Assembly: GCA_036244855.1 (NCBI GenBank)
Contig: BQKZ01000009.1
Location: forward strand, 540,974-560,844
Direction of reading: 5' to 3'
DNA from: Temnopleurus reevesii
Lineage: Eukaryota > Echinodermata > Echinoidea > Temnopleuroida > Temnopleuridae
Length of the DNA: 19,871 bases
The notes beneath the pieces were generated by a model. That model saw only the letters and a list, made by a program, of their open reading frames with translations. It made no database searches and had not been told where the DNA came from. Made by a program: the position numbers and the translations under genes. Shown piece by piece: positions 1 to 7,105 of the stretch (position 1 is the stretch's first letter; every line of letters starts with the position of its first letter).

Positions 1-766
1 GCGCCGGCGGCGCTCCCCACCAGAGATCGGGGTGACTAGCGTACCTCGGGTCTGGGTACCCGTGGTAGCGAGGGCCGGTTTCCAGAAACCCAGGCTGCCG
101 ATACTCCCCATAGCTGGGGTAACGGTCTGCCGGGAATCCGGGGCGGAGTGGCGGTCCGAACTCCCGGTCTCCCGGGTGTTCGGTGGGCTGCCGTGAGTAA
201 CCATAGTGGGGAACTCCTTGGCTGCCCGGTGGGTTGCTGGGCCCCTGAATGGCGTGTGACATTCTAGGGCTTGGCATCCTGGGTACCACTCCGTCGGGTA
301 GCTGCGTCCCCTGCCCGCTAAGGCCGGGGGCGCTGCTAGGCACTATCTGGGTCGAGCCCCTCGGATCCCATCCCGAGGTAGACGAGCCGGCCTCGAACCC
401 CTGCCCCACACGCGTGGGAGGGATCGAGGGCCCGGTCCCCACACGCGTGGGGAGTTCTTGCCAGCTCATCGTGAGGGTGGCGGGGTTACCGCCTCCCGAC
501 CCCGTACCGCGCCCGCTAGCGACGGTACTGCTGCCTCCACCTCCCGCCAGAAGCGTAGGGGCCTTCTGGCGAGAGGAGGAAGAAACAAGCTTAGTATTCG
601 CCTTTGTGGAGGACGAGGACGTCGCCGATTTCTTCCCCTTTTTCTTAGGGGCAGAGGTGGTCACTGCCGATGTGATAGGCGGCGGTAACCCTCTCGTCCC
701 CGACGAGCCGCTTACCTCGGAACCTAAGGGATCTGGTGCGCCCTCCGAGGACAGATCGGAGTCCAT
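1..766 (-). CDS. partial Ser/Gly/Pro-rich protein, unidentified
   Basis: Read on the minus strand from the ATG at 766, 255 codons stay open and leave the window at position 1, so the C-terminus is missing. The first in-frame stop upstream is TAA at 808-806, which makes the 766 ATG the first Met. Seen in the protein: an acidic Ser-rich start (MDSDLSSEGAP), a basic patch APKKKGKKSAT near residues 39-49, a Gly/Ser linker (AGGGGSSTV), two PTRVG motifs about 11 residues apart, and a Pro/Tyr/Arg-rich end (GYPDPRYASHPDLWWGAPP). It looks intrinsically disordered; no enzyme motif, membrane segment or signal peptide is visible. Base composition is GC- and CpG-rich, unlike almost all the rest of the window. 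It could be a host gene in a CpG-rich promoter block, or the first (gag-like) ORF of a retroelement. I do not recognise the family. The overlapping plus-strand frames are antisense shadows. Confidence 0.6.
   Translation of the reverse strand, partial: MDSDLSSEGAPDPLGSEVSGSSGTRGLPPPITSAVTTSAPKKKGKKSATSSSSTKANTKLVSSSSRQKAPTLLAGGGGSSTVASGRGTGSGGGNPATLTMSWQELPTRVGTGPSIPPTRVGQGFEAGSSTSGWDPRGSTQIVPSSAPGLSGQGTQLPDGVVPRMPSPRMSHAIQGPSNPPGSQGVPHYGYSRQPTEHPGDREFGPPLRPGFPADRYPSYGEYRQPGFLETGPRYHGYPDPRYASHPDLWWGAPPA
404..452. repeat. duplicated near-palindrome CCCCACACGCGTGGGG
   Basis: A near-palindromic block (CCCCACACGCGTGGG) occurs at 404-418 and again at 437-452, 33 bp apart, inside the minus-strand reading frame. 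On that strand both copies encode PTRVG, so the duplication is visible at DNA and protein level. It is a short internal repeat of a low-complexity coding region. Confidence 0.6.
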
Positions 767-1438
767 ACTGGATAACGCCCGTCCGGGCGAGTCCGATGGG
801 TGACCTTATGGTGTGGATTCAGGCACCTGTACAAAAGAGAAACGTGAAAGCCCTCCCGGTCTCGTGACGTGAGCAGACACCGGGAGAGAGGGATAGCAGA
901 AGAAATTACTTTTCAGGGAGTTCCCTCGAACGGCTGTGCCGTCTCTCTCTACCTAAATAATAATTATTATTTTTACTGACAAACTTTCGCCAGGCGAAGC
1001 ACACAGTAAACACACCTACCCTAGGAGCCCAGCGCCTGGTGGGACCCGGGATACCGCTATTTGGCGGTGAAGCCGAGCGAGTGACTGGACACACCAAGAA
1101 CAAACGAAACTTTATTGGTGTTTGTTCTCTCTCTCTTTTTTTTTTGTGTCCGGGGCACCCGCTTAACAACAAAGACTGAGTTCGGCGACCGAACTGTACA
1201 GAAAATAAAACAAACACTTTATATATACAATATAACGATGTTTTAATTTTTTTTTTTTTTTTTGTTTTACTCTTTCTTGAGTTATCTCAAGCACCTACGG
1301 AATGTTGTGCTCAAAATACTACAATATATACACTGTCGTCGACCTTCCATGATTTGTTGAAGTCGAGAGACACGAAAACAAAAAACAAACGACGATTCGA
1401 ACACGTAAACGGCTTAGTTATACACGAACGAACGATTC

Positions 1439-1487
1439 AAGATGGCGATGACCTAGAACATCCGGGCGTCTCGTGACCCCGGAAGTG
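1439..1487. promoter_or_regulatory. YY1-like and ETS-like promoter motifs
   Basis: AAGATGGCG at 1439-1447 matches the core of the YY1 consensus. CCGGAAGTG at 1479-1487 matches the ETS/GABP consensus. Both are typical of CpG-rich TATA-less animal promoters, and here they lie 32 bp apart in a CpG-rich block between divergent genes. The assignment rests on motif matches only; which gene they would serve is unclear. Confidence 0.3.
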
Positions 1488-1972
1488 AGTGCGCTACGAG
1501 GCGGCTGTTTTGAACCGCGAGGAGCTCAACGAAACCAATAATAATCTTTTTATTTGTACAAATACGATTTTGGTAACGAGTCAAAGCATCTAATATATAT
1601 ATATAATAAGGAAACACCCTCCCGAACAACCCCAACCGACGGAGGTGAGCGGAAAACTCGAGTTTAGAGAGGAAACACGAGTGTTCCAATCACCAACCCA
1701 CACCTAGCGTTCAACTGACAGGAACGGAGAACGGGTTGTTTTAGAACGACAAATGATATTTTAGCGATGTCAAATCCCTAAACAGGAGGGAGGTACACAC
1801 AAACACACACTTAAATAGCTCTAGGGCGTATACAAGAGGTATTTTTAATGCACAATTTCTAATTCGCAAACTACAAAAACGCAAAGGAAAGATCTCACCG
1901 AGCGTTGTACCAAGCACGTCTGATCAGTAGCGGAGCGTATGGAGTGAATGAATAGAAATGAGTCGAGCTCTA

Positions 1973-1993
1973 TTACGTCACCCCGCGGTGACG
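1973..1993 (+). promoter_or_regulatory. CRE/ATF-like site and 7-bp inverted repeat
   Basis: TTACGTCA (1973-1980) resembles a CRE/ATF half-palindrome. It overlaps a perfect inverted repeat, CGTCACC (1976-1982) and GGTGACG (1987-1993), with a CCGC spacer. The TATA box follows about 34 bp downstream, so it sits where a proximal activator site would be expected. The second copy of the core promoter at 4228 lacks this element. Confidence 0.45.
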
Positions 1994-2026
1994 GGCGTGA
2001 GGCGGGTACTTTGGGGGGGGCGTTCA

Positions 2027-2063
2027 TATAAGGAAAAATTTCTAGTTAGTTGTAATTTCAGTC
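2027..2063 (+). promoter_or_regulatory. TATA box plus initiator core promoter
   Basis: TATAAGG at 2027-2033 is followed by TCAGTC at 2058-2063, a good match to the metazoan initiator. If the A at 2060 is +1, the TATA box starts at -33, the usual spacing. A 33-nt leader follows and ends in CAAAATG at 2093-2095. The agreement of spacing, initiator, leader and start codon makes this the best promoter in the window; no transcript evidence is available. Confidence 0.6.
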
Positions 2064-2095
2064 GTAGCTGTGTTCGTGTGGAACAAAGCAAAATG
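2060..2095 (+). other. predicted first exon: leader plus ATG on a splice donor
   Basis: From the predicted start at 2060 the leader runs to ATG at 2093-2095, which is followed at once by GTAAGAGAG, a near-consensus 5' splice site. Exon 1 would thus contribute only the initiator Met (phase 0), a layout known from many small housekeeping genes. The next good exon at 3001 begins with GAA in phase 0, so ATG joins it without a frame break. If the intron were retained, the frame would continue for 20 codons and stop at 2153-2155. Confidence 0.5.
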
Positions 2096-2128
2096 GTAAG
2101 AGAGGGCCACGCGATTATTGATGTAAAT

Positions 2129-3000
2129 CTGAAACGCGAGAAGCTCGCGCCATAATTTTTTTCTGACTTTTTCCTTTCAAGTCTCGCACAACTTTTGACA
2201 CCAAATTCATGATGACCGGGTATGCGGTACAGACGCTACGCAAATTTGAAAAATATTCATTGAGCCAAATAATAGTTAAAAACGTGATTTTATGTACAAA
2301 ATCAATGCAAATTGTGTTTTTCGTCAATATTCATAAATCCTTCTCTATTTTGCATATTAATGCATGAACTGAATTTAAAATTCATTTTCTATGCCTCTAA
2401 TAATGTCATCAACAATCCCATTGAAAAATCAATAGAAATAATGACGTCGAAAAAACAAAGAAAGAAATACATAAGAAATTCACAAAAACAATAGATTACA
2501 TAAGAAACAGGTTTTGATTGCATTTTTTTCCCATGATAATATGTCTGAAATATTACTATGAGTATCTAGACCAAAAATCAGCACATTTGGAGCTTCAGCA
2601 AGTGATTTATTGCCATTTGTTAGAATTCACGCATAATTATGCCGAATTAGCATAATGAGTAAATTTTTGAAAAAAATTGACTACACAATCTAAGAGTTAC
2701 ATCGCGGGCTATGTGCATGCCTAATTTCGTCGTGATTGCGTGGTCAACGGCGAAGATCAGAGGCTGGGGGGGGGTACCAAATAAGCCCCCCCCCCCCCCA
2801 ATGAACTGAGATGACTGAAATATCCCAATGGGATTAGGGTTAAAAATCTCCTTACAAATGCCTTTTCTCTTAATTTCTTGTAATTTTCTACTTCTTTGAA
2901 TATTTATCCATGTATGAACAACACTTTCACTATAAGTGTTTTTCATTTGTTTTTACAATCAGTATTATAATTCAGATTGTCATTTATTCTTTTATTATAG
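2129..3000 (+). other. intron 1 of the SWIM gene, with repeat debris
   Basis: AT-rich sequence without coding signal. It contains a perfect 6-bp hairpin CGCGAG-AAG-CTCGCG at 2135-2149. A CpG-retaining block around 2700-2800 looks like a dispersed repeat and ends in a G9 run (2766-2774) facing a C14 run (2786-2799), which can pair. The 3' end has a T-rich tract and TTATTATAG at 2992-3000, a good acceptor. Confidence 0.5.
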
Positions 3001-3214
3001 GAAACTGGATCAACATACACTGTACCCAGTGCGCATTCAGATGCTGTATACCATGTCAACATGAACTTACAGACCTGTACCTGTCCTAAGGGAGAGTCTG
3101 GTGGGCCCTGTAAGCATCAATTTGCAGTGGTGAAGAAGTTCAATGTGACCAGCGCAAATTTTCTGCCAACTACGACACCGCATCTCAGGAAACTTTTCCA
3201 TGCAATCGCAACAG
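3001..3214 (+). CDS. SWIM zinc-finger exon
   Basis: A 214-nt exon between acceptor TTTTATTATAG and donor ACAG|GTAAAT. In phase 0 it encodes 71 residues plus one base. The core is TCTCPKGESGGPCKHQFAVV: Cys26, Cys28, Cys37 and His39 of the exon form C-x-C-x8-C-x-H, the SWIM signature, preceded by a beta-strand-like YHVNMNL and followed by a helix-prone LRKLFHAIAT. SWIM fingers bind DNA or proteins and occur in MULE-type transposases, ZSWIM proteins and many expanded families of unknown function in marine invertebrates. Its phase fits the ATG at 2093-2095 directly. Usual SWIM proteins are far longer, so further exons may be missing, or this is a remnant or mini-gene. The domain call is strong; the family is not determined. 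Confidence 0.8.
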
Positions 3215-4227
3215 GTAAATGATTATTATGACTTCCGGTGTGACGTCGGCGTAATATGGCGTGATTTTTATTTGATCCAGAAAACGCCACCTTTTTTCTT
3301 TAAATATTGGTTCCTTTCATCTGTGTTCATTATAATTTTGGACCCTGTTTGGTCAGTTTTTTACACCTACAGCGTCTATGCCTTGGACATTAATTAACTT
3401 TAACTAATGAGAGATTCAACCAAATCCTATAATTTGAGGAGTAAACCTTTGACTGACAAGGCAGAAACCAAAGTCACACGATGACTAGCGGACTTTCGAG
3501 CCAGCACTCACCCACCACAATATGTTTGAATCAAAATTTATCACAGCAATCGATATCTACAACAGTACATGGTAGAAATAGAATAATGTTATACATGGTT
3601 AAGAGTGTGAACCAGCATGCAATTATCTAATTCCTTCACATGACTAGATAATTCCAACCAACCTAAAAGCTGCCGTGAATGTGAATTTAAACATGAAAGC
3701 CCGTATTCCAATAGCGAGGTTTAACTTAACCCATGTCTAAGTCATTGTTCTTTAGACTCTTGGTTTAACTTTTGAATAGGACGGGTCTAAATAACAATAA
3801 GTTAGTCCAGGGTGAAGTTAAACCTCGCTATCGGAATACGGGCAGAATAATTAGGCAAACTTTTCATCACAGGCTGCAGAACAAGTACAAAAAATATTAT
3901 TTGGGATCAGAATGGTTTTCTTAGGGAAATTGTTATGATGAAAATTTACAACAAAAATGCAATGGCAGATAGAAAAGAATGATCAAACCCCAGTCTTTGA
4001 TAAAATTATCAGTCTTCGATATTAGTCTTTTATTGGACATTGATCGTAGCTTCAGATATTAGTCTTGTAATCAGAGACTGATGTAATTGGAATTGTGTCA
4101 GTAGTAATGTTTGGGTTATGTGGACAAAGAACAATAGAACAAAGGGGGAGAACAATGGGAACAAAAGAAGGTAGACAATGGATACAAAAGAAAATCGTTA
4201 GAAACAAAAGAAATGGTGGATTATCCN
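3215..4227. other. intron or intergenic sequence with fold-back element
   Basis: No exon is convincing here. The stretch holds the fold-back element at 3699-3843. Between about 4120 and 4216 it also holds a cryptic simple repeat rich in GAACAA and ACAAAAG motifs, which runs up to the N at 4227. Confidence 0.5.
3699..3843. mobile_element. 145-bp fold-back MITE-like element
   Basis: The left arm starting GCCCGTATTCC (3699-3727) and the right arm ending GGAATACGGGC (3815-3843) are inverted repeats matching at 28 of 29 positions. Pairing continues inward at lower identity (about 23 of 29), so nearly the whole element folds into one long hairpin with a loop near 3758-3784. It has no coding capacity. 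Size and structure fit a non-autonomous fold-back or MITE element. I could not see a clear target-site duplication: the flanks are CATGAAA on the left and AGAATAA on the right. Confidence 0.8.
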
Positions 4228-4330
4228 CATATAAGGAAAAATTTCTAGTTAGTTGTAATTTCGGTCGTAGCTGTGTTCGTGGGAACAAAGCAAAATGGTA
4301 AGAGAGGGCCACGCGATTATTGATGTAAAT
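4228..4330 (+). repeat. 103-bp direct repeat, copy 2, beside an N
   Basis: Near-identical to 2025-2128, including TATAAGG (4230-4236), leader, ATG (4294-4296) and GTAAG donor. The initiator A has become G (TCGGTC) and one leader base is missing. The homology begins exactly one base after the N at 4227. This may be a true tandem copy of the promoter/exon 1 or a scaffold-join artefact. Confidence 0.85.
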
Positions 4331-4420
4331 TATACATACATGTTTATCAGGATTGCATTGTTAGAAAGTTTACACACTGTTATGTTAGAAAGGGAAATGT
4401 TGGATGTACTTTTCTTTCAG

Positions 4421-4488
4421 GACCGAGAAAGATTCTGAAACCTTGCTTCACAGTACTTTTATTTGCTAAGGACATTGCAGATGTTTAA
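4421..4488 (+). CDS. possible terminal exon of the SWIM gene
   Basis: The acceptor TGTACTTTTCTTTCAG ending at 4420 is strong. Joined to the SWIM exon (phase 1) it reads GPRKILKPCFTVLLFAKDIADV and stops at TAA 4486-4488, with AATAAA at 4513-4518. The whole product (ATG, SWIM exon, this exon) would be 94 residues. Against it: part of the segment (4440-4478) is one arm of an inverted repeat with 4690-4724, so it could be transposon-derived sequence, and the tail resembles no SWIM family I know. This is a tentative call based on splice and phase agreement only. Confidence 0.3.
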
Positions 4489-4724
4489 CAACACACAAGA
4501 CTCACCATTTCCAATAAAACAATATAACAAAATCACTCATCATCATGATGGGATAGATCATAAATATATGTAATATTGGGAGATGATACTCGCACTCATA
4601 TGCCTGTTACAACAAAAGCCTCATCAGTTGGTGGGCCCAGCTGTTCTTCAGTTTTCCAAGATAGGCAAGCGGAATTTCCACGGCTTGAGGCAATGTGTTA
4701 GCAAATAAAACTAACATGTAAGGT
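4440..4724. repeat. diverged inverted repeat, arms about 35-39 bp
   Basis: 4440-4478 (containing TTTTATTTGCTAAGGACATT) and the reverse complement of 4690-4724 share the core TTTTATTTGCTAA, CATTGC and a flanking ACCTT, at roughly four fifths identity. The spacer is about 210 bp. It may be a decayed fold-back element. The left arm overlaps the candidate terminal exon. Confidence 0.45.
4513..4518 (+). terminator. AATAAA polyadenylation signal
   Basis: A canonical AATAAA 25 nt after the stop of the candidate terminal exon. In AT-rich DNA such hexamers arise often by chance, so its weight depends on the exon being real. Confidence 0.3.
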
Positions 4725-7057
4725 CATATTTTTGTTTTGTGATAAACATTTCTTGGTAAATTTTATTCAAACAAACCGTTAACATTTAGTTTTTGAAAAG
4801 GTGTATTTTTTAAACAAAATATATACATAGGGATGGCATAGGGAGACATTGAAATTTCCTGAAATAGTGAACAAATTATGAACATTTCCCTTAATTTTGT
4901 ATACAAGTGTCTCACCAAAATTTCCTGAAGAGTGGCATCTCTGTATACATGTACATGAAAAAGCCTTCAAAATATCAATAACAAATTGGTCCCGAAATAG
5001 GAGCTCATGTAGAAATTCACTAAATTTTACACAGCAAAAAGCTTGTAGATAAGTTTTTTTTTATATGGACAAAATCCACAAAGAAGTCTGAGAATGATCA
5101 TATCATGGATTTTTTTTTTTTTAGGATATTAAAAACACATCAACACAAAATATGCATGCAGACTGTACAGTGAGCACAGGCAATAACACATATATTTCCC
5201 TTTGATTCATATAATGGGCGATTGCAAGCATCATTAAGAAATGACCGATTCTTATACATACCATTATGCAAACTATTAAAGTTTATATTGATTTTCATTT
5301 CATTTCATTTCATTTCATTTCATGAACTGTATACTATTCTGCTTGATACTGACCTGATAGATTAAGAAGTACTGTATAAGCTGAAATTTTTTCCCGGGGT
5401 TCTATTTTTGCTAATTCAATTTGCAACAATTTTTTAACATTGAAGTTAAGATTCATGTACAATGATCTTTCACAACATGAAATTAACAACCCGCTAATAT
5501 GCAAAAAGCTGTGAAATTCAGTCAATTCAATAAAATGTATGTACCCTAAAATATTGGCCTTTCAAATATTCCTCCATTATTAGCTGTGTTCAATCTATAC
5601 CATGTTTTCTTTTACACCTAATTTTCATCTTGAAGTTTTCCATTCTGCAATGAATCCCATGTCACATTCTCCAAAATTATAATAGAATTTCTAATAAGAT
5701 TAAATTACACAAGTCAGTCTTGGGTAATAAAGAAATTGTTTGAAAAAAACCCCCCCAAAATGCTGTGTCAGTTAACTGAACATTATACACTGCAAGTACA
5801 CATATTGATTTCATTAGAATGCTAATGGGGAAATATTAGGAAACCACAATGGCAGAAAGAAAAATGTGGTTTCAGTTTGTGCAAGTTTATGTATGGGTGG
5901 GGGTACATTACATGTAATAGTAAAATTTTGCGAGTAAAATCATTGAAATAAAGATGAGCTATTGTTAGACCATGAAGGAAGGAATTAGTCCAAATGATAG
6001 CATGGGCAAAAAGCAGAAAGAGAATAAGTATCAACTACAAATACCCTTACCTGATTCATACTATCAGCACCTACATGTAACCCATGAACACCTTGTACTT
6101 GCATCTAACATTGGAAAAAGCAAAGTGTGGGGGAAGGTGTGCCAAACTCAAATTGAATACTAACAAAATCAAACACTAAAAACATTTGCATACTATATAC
6201 ATTGCACAAAAAGGTACAAGAAAAATAATGAATGCAAACAAAAATTACAACAATGGCATAAAGTAATATGCTACAAAGAAATACTGATTACAAAGCATTT
6301 TTTTTTTGTAGTTACAAGGCTTGCAGTCAATATTTCATGGATTAAAGTACAAACTTGAGTGGAAATATCCAAAACATCATATTACATCAAATTCATTAAA
6401 TTGATCATTTATTACAAGTAAGATATATGATCACCACTGAACAACATTAATAGGTAAACAAATTAGATCAAAAAAAAAGAAAGAAAAATTACAAGAATAA
6501 CAAGATGGCCACAATGCACAAATTAACAATGCACTATCCTACTATTGATAATCATAGTAAAATAATTCTACCCATGACAGAATAGGTTTAAAAAAACCCA
6601 GAAAATTATACTTCAGACATATGAACAAGCCTTGTAATTCTGAAGACATTCGCACAATTTGCAAAGAAAGCAGTATGCTTTATCGGATCAGATAAAGGCT
6701 TGAGCTAGCAAGTTTACTGATCACGAATTAAAACCTGTCAAATAATGATAACAAATTAAAAAATTTATAAAACTCCATGTTATTAGTTAACTCTTAAAAT
6801 TGCATCTGTTACAGACTCCAGGAATTACTCCTGCTACAGCTTAGTTACGGTTCTGATTAAAAAAAAAAAAAAATAGCCAGAGGCGATATCAAGTGTCAGA
6901 AGTACTGTATCCTAATTTCTTTAGGCTGATGTTCTAGTGTAGTTATGACAGTATCTCTTGATCAGTAAATTCGCCGGCTTGAGTAACCCTACCACATGGA
7001 CTAAGCCAGACACCCCTTTAACGGAGATGACCTTGAGATAACCACAAATGCTCTTAC
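4725..7057. other. non-coding AT-rich stretch, simple repeats only
   Basis: I see no supported gene. ORFs on both strands are short and lack recognisable protein character. Contents include a (CATTT)n pentamer microsatellite at about 5296-5322, T-runs and A-runs, and isolated splice-like sites on the minus strand near 5353, 6058 and 6850 that do not keep the frame of the minus-strand gene or that stop soon after. Confidence 0.5.
5296..5322. repeat. (CATTT)n microsatellite
   Basis: At least five perfect CATTT units in tandem. A simple pentanucleotide repeat, probably polymorphic. Confidence 0.9.
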
Positions 7058-7105
7058 CTGATGCATTGCTCCATGATCTATTCCATGGACATCATTCATT
7101 TGAAC
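7058..7105 (-). other. 48-nt phase 0-0 exon, 16 codons
   Basis: Bounded by acceptor CTGTATCAG and donor CAG|GTAAGA. It encodes VQMNDVHGIDHGAMHQ. Like the preceding exon it is symmetric and starts with a GTN (Val) codon. Its shortness makes it hard for automated gene finders. Confidence 0.65.

Larger units (their letters stand above)
767..2024. other. CpG-rich intergenic or leader region between divergent genes
   Basis: This stretch separates the minus-strand frame starting at 766 from the plus-strand promoter at 2027. It has many CpG dinucleotides but no sustained coding frame on either strand. It contains several T- or A-runs, an (AT)n tract near 1591-1607, a minus-strand AATAAA at 1116-1111 followed by GT-rich sequence, and a plus-strand AATAAA near 1204. 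It may be a bidirectional promoter with leader sequence, or the LTR/leader of a retroelement whose ORF is the minus-strand frame. Only one end is in the window, so terminal repeats cannot be tested here. Confidence 0.45.
2025..2128 (+). repeat. 104-bp direct repeat, copy 1 (promoter/exon 1)
   Basis: This block, from CATATAAGG to TGATGTAAAT, recurs at 4228-4330 with only two differences: A to G in the initiator and one missing base in the leader. It includes the TATA box, leader, ATG, donor site and 33 bp of intron. Sequence on both sides of the two copies is unrelated. Confidence 0.9.

Noticed and set aside
249..803. Plus-strand 184-codon ORF and the 76-codon frame within it
   Set aside because: Both are antisense to the better minus-strand frame, which has a longer open extent, coherent low-complexity protein character and duplicated PTRVG motifs.
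2647..2946. Minus-strand 99-codon ORF
   Set aside because: It runs through the G/C homopolymer hairpin and intronic repeat debris; no domain or splice support.
5315..5353. Possible minus-strand terminal exon after CTATCAG reading VSIKQNSIQFMK then stop
   Set aside because: Phase fits the minus-strand gene, but the exon ends in the CATTT microsatellite, is very short and has no poly(A) context I can defend.
6780..6850. Minus-strand frame VAGVIPGVCNRCNFKS ending in TAA after a T-rich acceptor
   Set aside because: It needs a phase-1 entry, whereas the last supported exon ends in phase 0; no connecting exon found.
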